A stretch of 64,000 nucleotides of DNA from Ferranicluibacter quercicola (GTDB lineage: Bacteria; Pseudomonadota; Alphaproteobacteria; Rhizobiales; Rhizobiaceae), in the NCBI RefSeq assembly GCF_021168455.1, contig NZ_JAJOZR010000005.1, positions 186,001 to 250,000 of the forward strand, in the 5' to 3' direction. Below, piece by piece: positions 55,068-63,217 of the stretch. The notes beneath the pieces were generated by a model. That model worked only from the letters and a program-made list of their open reading frames with translations. It ran no database searches and was not told the origin of the DNA. Each line of letters opens with the position of its first letter. The first letter of the stretch is position 1. The position numbers and the translations under genes are program-made.

Positions 55068-55856
55068 CTAGCGCTGCGCCGCAACGAGCGAGACGAACGC
55101 ACCCTGCGGATCGACGGCATTGACGATGTAGGCGGGGCCGGGAACCTCCATCGGCCCGTTGACGACGCGGCCGCCGCCCGCCACGAGGCGGGAGATGGCA
55201 GCGTCGAGCCTGTCGACGGTGATGTAATAGGCCCAGTGCGCCTTCGGCATCTGCGGCGGACGCGTCATCATGCCGCCGACAGCCTGCCCGTCTTGGGCGA
55301 AAATTCGGTAGATGCCGAGGTCGCCCATCTCCATGTCGTGATCGACCGTCCAGCCGAACACATCCGCGTAGAAGGCAAAGGCCGCCGCGCAATCGTCGGC
55401 GTAAAGCTCGTACCAGCCGAATTGCCCCGGTGTCGTGGCGGGGACCGCCCGCGGCGGAACGTCCATGGGCAGCGGCGTCATGATACAGAGCACGGCGCCG
55501 TGCGGATCGGCAATGACGGCGAAACGGCCGATCTCCGGAATATCCTCCGGCGGCCGGCGGACCGTGCCGCCCAGCGCCTCGACCCGCGCGACCGTCGCAT
55601 CGCAGTCGGCAACGGAGACATAGGCCGTCCAGTTCGGCGGCACGTTCTCCGCCACCAGTTCCGGCGGGATGGACATCATGCCGGCAATGCCGACCCGCCC
55701 GTCGCCATCCGGCCGCGCGGTCTCGAAGACCGTGTAGTCATAGGCGGCCATCTCGACCGTGGTCCAGCCGACCACGTCGCTGTAGAACGCCGCGGCCGCC
55801 ACCCGGTCTGTCGTCATCAGCTCCGTCCAGATGAATGTTCCATGCTCGTCCGACAT
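55068..55856 (-). CDS. Double-VOC (glyoxalase-like) protein
   Basis: 262 residues made of two tandem vicinal-oxygen-chelate modules (about 8-125 and 138-258), each with the pattern AFYxDVxGWT...G...W.YV.V.D.D....V...GG.V. The internal repeat suggests a monomer equal to a VOC dimer. Metal ligands are not complete by eye, so enzymatic activity is uncertain. GGGAGG precedes ATG 55856. Convergent with the LysE gene. Confidence 0.86.
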   Translation of the reverse strand: MSDEHGTFIWTELMTTDRVAAAAFYSDVVGWTTVEMAAYDYTVFETARPDGDGRVGIAGMMSIPPELVAENVPPNWTAYVSVADCDATVARVEALGGTVRRPPEDIPEIGRFAVIADPHGAVLCIMTPLPMDVPPRAVPATTPGQFGWYELYADDCAAAFAFYADVFGWTVDHDMEMGDLGIYRIFAQDGQAVGGMMTRPPQMPKAHWAYYITVDRLDAAISRLVAGGGRVVNGPMEVPGPAYIVNAVDPQGAFVSLVAAQR

Positions 55857-55955
55857 CCTGCCCTCCCCGCATTCATCAGTTTTCGCGCGCATCATGCCAC
55901 CCTTCGCCGTTACGATCAAACGACGACGGCTTGACCCGAAAGCGGGACCGGAAAC

Positions 55956-55996
55956 GCAAAAAGGGTGAAGACGGACGCGCCGTCTCCACCCTTTGC
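55956..55996 (-). terminator. Intrinsic terminator after ohr
   Basis: On the minus strand AAGGGTG and CACCCTT enclose an inner GACGG/CCGTC stem and run into TTTTT. It lies 30 bases beyond the ohr stop. Confidence 0.75.
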
Positions 55997-56026
55997 AGTG
56001 TCGGGCGATAGCCTTCAGGCAGCCGA

Positions 56027-56449
56027 TCAGGCGACCTTGACCGGCACTTCCGTCGAGGTGCGCATGGCGTGGCTGTAGGGGCAGACGATGTGCGCGGCGG
56101 CAACCAGTCGTTCCGCCGTTTCGCGGTCGAGGCCGGGGATGTCGACGAGGAGCGAGACCTCGATGCCGAAGCCGGTGCCGTCGTCACGCGGGCCGATGCC
56201 GACCGTCGCGGTGACCTTGGTGTCTTCCGGAACCTTGACCTTTTCCTTGCCCGCCACATTCTTCAAGGCACCAAGGAAGCAGGCGGAATAGCCGGCCGCG
56301 AACAGCTGTTCGGGGTTCGTGCCCGTGGCGCCATCGCCGCCGAGTTCCTTCGGAACGGTCAGGACGACGTCAAGCACGCCGTTCTCGGACACGGCGCGAC
56401 CCGCGCGGCCGCCGGTGGCAGAAGCTTTGGTGGTGTAGAGAATAGCCAT
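56027..56449 (-). CDS. ohr: Organic hydroperoxide resistance protein
   Basis: 140-residue thiol peroxidase of the Ohr/OsmC family that reduces organic hydroperoxides with lipoylated protein as donor. The two catalytic cysteines are C57 (GYSACFLGAL) and C123 (HIVCPYSHAMR); the partner Arg/Glu lie in the N-terminal half. AGGAG precedes the ATG. Divergent from ohrR with operators between them. Confidence 0.95.
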   Translation of the reverse strand: MAILYTTKASATGGRAGRAVSENGVLDVVLTVPKELGGDGATGTNPEQLFAAGYSACFLGALKNVAGKEKVKVPEDTKVTATVGIGPRDDGTGFGIEVSLLVDIPGLDRETAERLVAAAHIVCPYSHAMRTSTEVPVKVA

Positions 56450-56520
56450 TGGTGTCTCCTGTCGTCGCTTGCGACGCGTTTCATGAAGAAGATCTGCTGT
56501 CTTCCCCTCCTTCATATCGC

Positions 56521-56533
56521 ACAATTAAATTGT
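56521..56533. promoter_or_regulatory. OhrR operator, site 1
   Basis: Perfect interrupted palindrome ACAATTAAATTGT in the 138-base ohr/ohrR intergenic region. It matches the known OhrR consensus (TACAATT-AATTGTA) of alphaproteobacteria and Bacillus. Confidence 0.88.
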
Positions 56534-56542
56534 TCTCAACTG

Positions 56543-56555
56543 AATTTTGCAAATT
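56543..56555. promoter_or_regulatory. Possible OhrR operator, site 2
   Basis: AATTTTGCAAATT, an AATTT/AAATT palindrome, centred 22 bases (about two helical turns) from site 1. Weaker match to the consensus; may allow cooperative binding and autoregulation of ohrR. Confidence 0.55.
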
Positions 56556-56587
56556 GCGTTTTATGCCGAGATGTGTAAGGTGGCGGC

Positions 56588-57103
56588 ATGGAAACGATGA
56601 TGGCAACGGAGACGGGACAGGAGGCGCAGACGGCGCCGTTCAGCGTTCCCCTGCCGATCAGCGACATGCTCTGCTTCGCGGTCTATTCGCTCTCCCACGC
56701 CTTCAATCGCACCTATAAGCCGCTGCTCGACCGCCTCGGCCTGACCTATCCGCAATATCTCGTCCTTCTTGCCCTGTGGCAGCACAAGGTCATGACGGTG
56801 AAGCAGATCGGGGAGCAGCTGGGGCTCGATTCCGGCACGCTCTCCCCGCTCCTCAAGCGCCTGGACACCGCCGGCCTTGTCAGCCGCACGCGCGACCGCA
56901 AGGACGAGCGGCAGGTCAATATCGCGCTGACCGAAAAGGGCGAGGCTCTGCAGGCCGACGTCGGCCATGTGCAAATGGTTTTCGGCAACGCGATCGGCTG
57001 CAGCACCGAGGAGGCGCGTTCGCTTCAGATCGTGCTGGAGGCGCTGACCCAGAAGCTGTCCCAGCCGGAGCCTTCGGAGGCGGCAGACGCAGACGACGTC
57101 TGA
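56588..57103 (+). CDS. ohrR: MarR-family organic-peroxide-sensing repressor
   Basis: 171-residue OhrR with winged-helix DNA-binding domain (MTVKQIGEQLGLDSGTLSPLLKRL, about 73-96; wing DRKDERQV). The reactive sensing cysteine is C29 in DMLCFAVYS, with the two tyrosines that contact it expected downstream (RTYKPLL, TYPQYL). A further Cys is near residue 138, where two-cysteine OhrR proteins have their resolving residue. ATG 56588; the ATGs at 56597 and 56600 are alternatives. Confidence 0.94.
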   Translation: METMMATETGQEAQTAPFSVPLPISDMLCFAVYSLSHAFNRTYKPLLDRLGLTYPQYLVLLALWQHKVMTVKQIGEQLGLDSGTLSPLLKRLDTAGLVSRTRDRKDERQVNIALTEKGEALQADVGHVQMVFGNAIGCSTEEARSLQIVLEALTQKLSQPEPSEAADADDV

Positions 57104-57207
57104 CAAGGCCTGCCGCACGCAGCCCGTTGCGGGATGATGCGTTGACGCCACCCGCATGGCGTGATCTCTTCGCCCGGGAGGGACGAAGCGGAGGGTGCCC
57201 CAGGAGA

Positions 57208-59229
57208 ATGGTTCGCGCGCAGCCGAGGGAGACGCAGGCCGGGCGACGAGAAGGCGCATCGCTGCTTGGCGCAAACCGCTCCCGCTCGACCCGGAACCGA
57301 CAGGTCCGGCCGCCGCCGGCCGGCATGATCTGGCAGAAGACCGGCATGGCTGCCGCCGGGTTCTGCGTTCTCGTCGGCATCGCCATCGGCAGTCTCTGGG
57401 TGTTGAAGTCCGGCCATATCGCCGACACCCTGCCCGTTCTGTTTCGCATGCAGTTCAACACCGCCGTCAGCTTCGTCCTGACCGGGCTTGCCGTGGCCGC
57501 CCTTCTCAAGGGTGCGGGCCGGATCGCGGCCGGGCTCTCGATCGCCGTCATGCTCATCGGCCTCGCGTTCCTGCTGGAACCGTTCATCGACGCCGGGCAC
57601 CCGCTCGACACGCTGCTGGTCGATCCCTTCCGCCAGACGGCGCCCTATCCCGGGCATCTGGCGAGCGGCACGGCCCTCTCCTTCGTGCTGATCGGCGTCT
57701 GCATCCTCGTCAGCGCCGTGACGGGCAGGCCGACGCTGCTGCGCATCGTTCTCGCCGCCACGGTGTTCATGGCCGCCGCCGCCACGCTGATCGGCTACGG
57801 GCTGCAGCTGGTCACGGAAAGCGACTGGCCGCGCTATGGCCATATGTCGCCGCACACCGCCTTGTGTTTCGCAGCACTTGCCCTTCCCCTGATCTTCCTG
57901 CGCGCCGACGAGCTGGACTACGACGCATCGACCATCGCCGCCATGCTCGGGGCGGCAAGCTACCTCCTGCTGCTGGCTCTCACGCTGCTCGACCTGCAGG
58001 ACGCCTTCGAGGGCAGCGGCCCGACGATCATTCTCGATCCGGACGGCAAGCCGGTCTCGCAGGCCATCCTCGCCGGCCTGCTCATCGTCTCCGGCATCGT
58101 CTATGCCGGCCTCATCGTCTACGCCTTCCGCAACGCCCAGCGCTACCGCGCCATCGCCCTGCAGCTGCGCGAAAGCCAGGAACGCATGAGCGCGATCATC
58201 GACACGGCGGCCGACGGGATCGTCACCATCGATGCGCGCGGCATCATCCTGTCGGCGAACCGTGCCATGGAAACGATCTTCGGCTATCGCAGCGACGACA
58301 TGCTCGGACGCGACATCCGCACCCTCGTGCCGGACCTTCTGCCGGCCGCGGACAACGACGATCACCCCGTGAACATCGCCTGCACCGGGCGGGAAATCGT
58401 GGGCACGCGCCGCGGCGGCATGCGCTTTCCCGTCGACCTCTCGGTTGCGCGGATCGAGCTCGACCACACCGTGCTCCACAGCGGCATCATCCGGGATATC
58501 TCCCAGCGCAAGCAGCACGAGCAGGACATCCTCGAAATCAATGCCGAACTGGAAGAGTTCGCCTGGCGCACCTCCCACGACCTGCGCGCGCCCATCGCCT
58601 CCTCCATCGGCCTCACGGCCATCATGCGCGACATGATCGGCCTGAAGGCCCCGGCGACGCAGCTCGCGCCCGTCATCGGGCGGCTGGAACGCGGGCTGCA
58701 GAAGCTCGATGGTCTGATCGAGAACATCATCCAGCTGAAACGCAGCCGCCTGCTGGACGAGCCCGCATCCTGCATGCCGCTGGCCGCCACGGTCGAGGAA
58801 ACCATCGAGCAGCTGCGGTTCATCGACCCGGGACGGCAGGTCTCCTTCACCGTCGATATTTCCGAAACGCTCGTCGTCCGGACCAAGCCGGCCCGCCTGC
58901 GGATGATCCTCGACAATCTCGTCTCGAATGCCATCAAATATGCCGATCCCGACGCGGAAACGCGCCGCGTGACGGTGGATGCCGCGATCGGTGGCGACGG
59001 ATGGCTGGAACTGCGCGTGTCCGACAACGGCCTCGGCCTCGCCCGGGGCGACGAGAGCGGACTGTTCCAGATGTTCAAGCGCTTCCACCCCTCCCGGTCC
59101 GACGGCAGCGGCCTCGGTCTCTACATCGTCAAGAAAAGCGTCGAGCATCTCGGCGGCACGGTGGCCTATATCCGGCTCGACAAGGGCAGCCGGTTCGTCA
59201 TACGCTTGCCCCAGAGGAACGACGCATGA
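57208..59229 (+). CDS. Membrane-anchored PAS sensor histidine kinase
   Basis: About 673 residues: an N-terminal block of roughly eight membrane segments (about 45-310), a PAS domain (about 330-440), then HisKA with H457 in RTSHDLRAPIAS and an ATPase domain (N-box DNLVSNAIKYADP, G-boxes DNGLGLA and GSGLGLYIVKKS). The ATG at 57208 has AGGAG very close; ATG 57325, just before the first segment, is an alternative. Its stop overlaps the response regulator start (ATGA). The sensor part is not one I recognise. Confidence 0.9.
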   Translation: MVRAQPRETQAGRREGASLLGANRSRSTRNRQVRPPPAGMIWQKTGMAAAGFCVLVGIAIGSLWVLKSGHIADTLPVLFRMQFNTAVSFVLTGLAVAALLKGAGRIAAGLSIAVMLIGLAFLLEPFIDAGHPLDTLLVDPFRQTAPYPGHLASGTALSFVLIGVCILVSAVTGRPTLLRIVLAATVFMAAAATLIGYGLQLVTESDWPRYGHMSPHTALCFAALALPLIFLRADELDYDASTIAAMLGAASYLLLLALTLLDLQDAFEGSGPTIILDPDGKPVSQAILAGLLIVSGIVYAGLIVYAFRNAQRYRAIALQLRESQERMSAIIDTAADGIVTIDARGIILSANRAMETIFGYRSDDMLGRDIRTLVPDLLPAADNDDHPVNIACTGREIVGTRRGGMRFPVDLSVARIELDHTVLHSGIIRDISQRKQHEQDILEINAELEEFAWRTSHDLRAPIASSIGLTAIMRDMIGLKAPATQLAPVIGRLERGLQKLDGLIENIIQLKRSRLLDEPASCMPLAATVEETIEQLRFIDPGRQVSFTVDISETLVVRTKPARLRMILDNLVSNAIKYADPDAETRRVTVDAAIGGDGWLELRVSDNGLGLARGDESGLFQMFKRFHPSRSDGSGLGLYIVKKSVEHLGGTVAYIRLDKGSRFVIRLPQRNDA

Positions 59230-59624
59230 CCATCGGCTCACTCCTGATAATCGACGACGACGAGACGGATCTCTTCATCTGCGGCTACACCATCCAGCGC
59301 TTCGACCCGGACATCAAGGTCGTGCAGGCGCTGAACGGCCGCGAGGGCCTGGACCTGCTGCGTCGGGAACGGCCGGACGCGATCATTCTCGACATCAACA
59401 TGCCGGTCATGAACGGCTTCGAATTTCTCGAGACCTATGCCCGCGATTTCGCCCGCGGCGCCGACGATCCCGTGCCGCTGGTCGTCATGCTCACCAGCTC
59501 GCACCTCGGCGCGGACCGGGAGAAGGCACTGCAATATGATTTCGTGAAGCGCTACTTCGAGAAGCCGCTGACCCAGGACAATTTAAAGGCGCTGGCTGGG
59601 ATCATCGAGACGGGTCGGCACTGA
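59226..59624 (+). CDS. Single-domain response regulator (Rcp1-like)
   Basis: 132-residue receiver domain with acidic pocket D10-D12, phospho-acceptor D56 (ILDINMP), the switch Thr in VMLTSS and the conserved Lys in YFEKPL. There is no output domain. The start SLLIIDDDETDLFICGYTI resembles Rcp1-type regulators that pair with PAS or phytochrome kinases. Translationally coupled to the kinase, its obvious phospho-donor. Confidence 0.93.
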   Translation: MTIGSLLIIDDDETDLFICGYTIQRFDPDIKVVQALNGREGLDLLRRERPDAIILDINMPVMNGFEFLETYARDFARGADDPVPLVVMLTSSHLGADREKALQYDFVKRYFEKPLTQDNLKALAGIIETGRH

Positions 59625-59633
59625 CGCACGGCA

Positions 59634-59656
59634 AAAAGCCGGCGGAAACCGCCGGC
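59634..59656. terminator. Bidirectional intrinsic terminator
   Basis: Perfect 8-bp stem GCCGGCGG/CCGCCGGC (59638-59645 and 59649-59656), AAA loop. On the minus strand it is followed by TTTTTG, serving the L,D-transpeptidase gene; it also lies just after the response regulator stop. Confidence 0.75.
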
Positions 59657-59684
59657 CTTGCTGTCGAAGAACGTATCTGGAATG

Positions 59685-60485
59685 TCAGACGACGAGGATC
59701 GGAGACTTCGCCCGCACGCGATCGTAGAGGTCGATGACGTCCTGATTGATCAGGCGGACGCAGCCCGACGAGACAGCCTTGCCGATCGACTGCCATTCCG
59801 GCGAGCCGTGCAGGCGGTAGAGCGTGTCTTGTCCGTCCTTGAAGATGTACATGGCGCGCGCGCCGAGCGGGTTGGAAAGGCCCGGCTCCATGCCGCCGTT
59901 CTCGATGGAATAGGCGGCGAGATGCGGCTGGCGCGCCACCATCTCGTTCGGCGGCTTCCAGCGGGGCCATTTCTGCTTCCACTGGATGACGCCGCGGCCC
60001 GACCAGGCAAAGCCTTCGCGGCCGATGCCGACGCCGTAGCGCATCGCACGTCCGCCCGGCTCCGTCAGATAGAGAAACCGGTCCTGCGTATCCACGATGA
60101 TCGTGCCCGGCGCCTCGCCGAAGGGGTCGGCGACCTCCTGGCGGTAAAAGCGCGGATCGATCTCCTGATAGGGCACGGCAGGAATGGCATAACCACCATC
60201 GACGACCGGGCCGTAAATGCTGGCGGCATAGGCCGAGCGCGGCGGCAGGCCGGTCATGTAAGCGGCGTTCTGCGGCTGGCCGAAGGGCGGGTAGCTGCCG
60301 TTCGCGGGCGCAAAGCGATTGTCGAATTCCGGATTGCGGAAATAGGGCCGCGTCTCGGCATTGAAGCTGGCGGTGTTGGACGTGCTGTTGCAGGCCGACA
60401 GGGCGGCCGTTGCAGCGGCCACGCCGGTCAGGTTGAGAAACTGACGGCGAGACAGCGGGGATGTCGGAGGCTTGAGCGGGCTCAT
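59685..60485 (-). CDS. Tat-exported L,D-transpeptidase, probable lipoprotein
   Basis: 266-residue YkuD-family enzyme that cross-links peptidoglycan or attaches proteins to it in the periplasm. N-terminus has twin arginines (SRRQFLNLTG, R13-R14) and a lipobox-like LSAC with C32. The catalytic motif is HGSPEW (H226)...SSGCVRL (C242). ATG 60485 is taken; in-frame ATG 60521 is possible. A Pro/Tyr-rich linker (about 40-120) precedes the catalytic domain. The 284 bases upstream hold no gene that I can support. Confidence 0.92.
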   Translation of the reverse strand: MSPLKPPTSPLSRRQFLNLTGVAAATAALSACNSTSNTASFNAETRPYFRNPEFDNRFAPANGSYPPFGQPQNAAYMTGLPPRSAYAASIYGPVVDGGYAIPAVPYQEIDPRFYRQEVADPFGEAPGTIIVDTQDRFLYLTEPGGRAMRYGVGIGREGFAWSGRGVIQWKQKWPRWKPPNEMVARQPHLAAYSIENGGMEPGLSNPLGARAMYIFKDGQDTLYRLHGSPEWQSIGKAVSSGCVRLINQDVIDLYDRVRAKSPILVV

Positions 60486-60769
60486 AAGGGGCGGACTTCC
60501 GGTTGACGCGACGATCATGGTCCGTTTTGCCGATCGTGCAGGTCCGTTCAGAGAACGGGCCCGGGCCTTCGGTTTCAACGAGCACAACAGCCAAGCTAGT
60601 GCGCGGCAAACGGAGGAACAGCAGGCCTCAACGGGTTTTTGACGACCGTTGCAACTTTGCATCCATCCGCTGCCGGCGGTTGTCGCCCTTTATGGCAGAG
60701 ACGCGCTGGCGCGAGGCTTGCCACGCGACGGGAAGCGACATGGCGGCGGATGTCGGGCCGGTCGCGGGA

Positions 60770-63106
60770 TCAGGCGTTCACGGCGTCGGCCGTCCGGCCC
60801 GTGGCAAGACGCGCCACGAAGGCCGCCGGCGGCAGCGGACGACTGACCCAGTAACCCTGAATCTCGTTGCAGCCGGCATCCCGCAGGAAATCGAGCTGTT
60901 CCTGCGTTTCCACGCCCTCGGCGATCACGTCGAGTTTCAGCTTCTGCGCCAGCGAGATGATCGCCGCCGTGATCGCCATGTCGTCCTCGTCGTCGGGGAT
61001 GTCCTTGACGAAGGAACGGTCGATCTTCAGGCGGCTGACGGGGAAGCGCTTGAGCGCGCTGAGGCTGGAATAGCCGGTGCCGAAATCGTCGATGGCAAGC
61101 CGCACGCCGAGCGATTCCAGCTCGTGCATCGTGGCGATCGCCTGCGGCACGTCCTGCATGATCAGGCTTTCGGTGAGTTCGAGCTCCAGATATTGCGGGT
61201 CGAGGCCGGTCTCTGTCAGCGTCCGGGCCACGCGGGAGACCCAGGCCTTCTCCGCGAACTGGCGCGCCGACACGTTGACGCTGACGATCAGGCTCGGCAG
61301 CCCGGCATCCTGCCATGCCCGGTTCTGGCGACAGGCCGCGTCCAGCACCCATTCGCCGATCTCGACGATCAGCCCCGTCTCTTCCGCAAGCGGCACGAAT
61401 TCGCACGGAGAAATCAGACCCTGCTGGGGATGGTTCCAGCGCAGCAGCGCTTCGGCCGCAAAGATGCGGCCCGAGGCGAGATCGAGCTGCGGCTGGTAGT
61501 GAAGCACGAATTCGTTCTGTTCCAGCGCGTGCCGCAGGGCCTCGACCCGCAAGAGCTTCGCATGCGCGGCATCCGCCATCTCGGACGAGAAGAGCTTGAG
61601 ATTATTTCGCCCGAGCGCCTTGGCCCGGTACATCGCGGCATCCGCATTGGCGAGCAGCTCGCCGGTGCTTTCCCCCTGCTCCGGATAGCACACGACGCCC
61701 ATGCTGCAGGTGACCTGCAAGGTCTGCCCGGCCAGCGTCATCGGACGGGCGATCGCGCTGCGGATGCCTTCGAAGCGCGCGAGCACGACCTCGCGGTCGG
61801 CCTGAAGCCCGGTGAGGAGAATGATGAACTCGTCGCCGCCGACGCGGATGATCATGTCGCCCTTGCGCACGCAGAGGCTCATGCGCTGGGCGACCGTGCG
61901 CAGCAGCTCGTCGCCGGCATTGTGGCCGAGACTGTCATTGACGAGCTTGAAATTGTCGAGATCGAGGAAGGCGAGCGCCACCCACTCGCCCTTTGCCCGC
62001 GCCTCCGCCATGGCCGTTTCCATGTGCCCGTCGAGCATGATGCGGTTCGGCAATCCGGTCAGGGCATCGTGATGCGCCATGAAGTGGATCCGTTCGGCCG
62101 CCTCGCGACGCTCGATCGCGATCCCTGCAAGACGCGCGGCCATGGCGATCAGGTCGCGCACCGGATCCGCCGGCAGGCCGACCGTCTTCGAATAGAGCGC
62201 GAAGGTGCCGAGCACCTTGCCATGGAACGACAGGAGCGGAGACGCCCAGCAGGCGCGATACCCGAAGGGTTTGACGAAATCGACATAGGGCGCCCAGAGC
62301 GGGTCGTTCAGAATATCGCCGACGAAGACGGATTCGCCGAGGAACGCCGCCGTACCGCAGGAGCCGTGGTTCGGTCCGATCGGAAAGCCTTCGAGCGCGC
62401 TCGCATAGGCGGGATCGAGACCGGGCGCCACACCCTTCAGCAGTCGCTGCCCGTCCTCCGTCAGCATATAGACCGAGCCCTGCACCCCCGGCACATGCGC
62501 CTCGATCATCAGGATCAGCTCCCGGAAGAGATCCGGCAGGGGCGTGTCCTTGGCGATCATCTCCAGGACGCGCGTCTGCCCGATCATCAGCTGCTCGGCG
62601 CGTTTGCGGTCGGTGATATCCCGCGACACGCCGACGGTGCCGATCGTTCGGCCGAGCTTGTCGCGCAGCGGCACCTTCGACGTCATCAGCCAGCGCTCGG
62701 AGCCCTTCTCGACGGCTGCCCGCTCTTCCATGCCGATGATCGGCTCGCCGCTCGCGATGACCTGCCGCTCGCCCTCCGTGATCCGGGCGGCGATCGCCTC
62801 GTCGTGCAGATCGAAATCGGTCAGGCCGACGATCTGGTGCATCTCGGCAAAGCCGTTGTCCCGCACCGTCGCCTCGTTGGCGATGAGAAAACGGCCTTGC
62901 AGATCCTTGGCGTAGATGTAATCGGGAATGTGGTTGACCATCGTCTCCAGCCAGTAATGGCGTTCGGCGATGTCGGAGCGGGGGCCGTAGAGGCGAGCGG
63001 CTTCGCTGGCGAGCCGGCGCGTCGCATCGATCAGGCGCTGCGTATGGTCGTCGCCCGAAGGACTTTCGCCGATCGTGCTGCGTCCGCGAAGGGTCGTTTT
63101 GCTCAA
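60770..63106 (-). CDS. PAS-GAF-GGDEF-EAL c-di-GMP signalling protein
   Basis: 778 residues, soluble: PAS (about 50-175), GAF (about 185-330), GGDEF (about 345-510), EAL (about 520-770). Cyclase site RVGGDEF intact, I-site RKGD five residues before; EAL motif EALLRW and DDFGTGYSS intact. Start is TTG 63106 with GGGAGA about seven bases upstream. Monocistronic. Same overall plan as the protein at 41800 but with a GAF in place of the second PAS. Confidence 0.93.
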   Translation of the reverse strand: MSKTTLRGRSTIGESPSGDDHTQRLIDATRRLASEAARLYGPRSDIAERHYWLETMVNHIPDYIYAKDLQGRFLIANEATVRDNGFAEMHQIVGLTDFDLHDEAIAARITEGERQVIASGEPIIGMEERAAVEKGSERWLMTSKVPLRDKLGRTIGTVGVSRDITDRKRAEQLMIGQTRVLEMIAKDTPLPDLFRELILMIEAHVPGVQGSVYMLTEDGQRLLKGVAPGLDPAYASALEGFPIGPNHGSCGTAAFLGESVFVGDILNDPLWAPYVDFVKPFGYRACWASPLLSFHGKVLGTFALYSKTVGLPADPVRDLIAMAARLAGIAIERREAAERIHFMAHHDALTGLPNRIMLDGHMETAMAEARAKGEWVALAFLDLDNFKLVNDSLGHNAGDELLRTVAQRMSLCVRKGDMIIRVGGDEFIILLTGLQADREVVLARFEGIRSAIARPMTLAGQTLQVTCSMGVVCYPEQGESTGELLANADAAMYRAKALGRNNLKLFSSEMADAAHAKLLRVEALRHALEQNEFVLHYQPQLDLASGRIFAAEALLRWNHPQQGLISPCEFVPLAEETGLIVEIGEWVLDAACRQNRAWQDAGLPSLIVSVNVSARQFAEKAWVSRVARTLTETGLDPQYLELELTESLIMQDVPQAIATMHELESLGVRLAIDDFGTGYSSLSALKRFPVSRLKIDRSFVKDIPDDEDDMAITAAIISLAQKLKLDVIAEGVETQEQLDFLRDAGCNEIQGYWVSRPLPPAAFVARLATGRTADAVNA

Positions 63107-63217
63107 GGCTGTCTCCCGCCAGTCATTGGCGTGCGCTGTCCGATACGAAGTGCTAAAGGAAAGAAGTTATTCTTCCCTAAAGATGCCCGATCTCCAGACA
63201 CCTTCCGCGGAGAAGAT

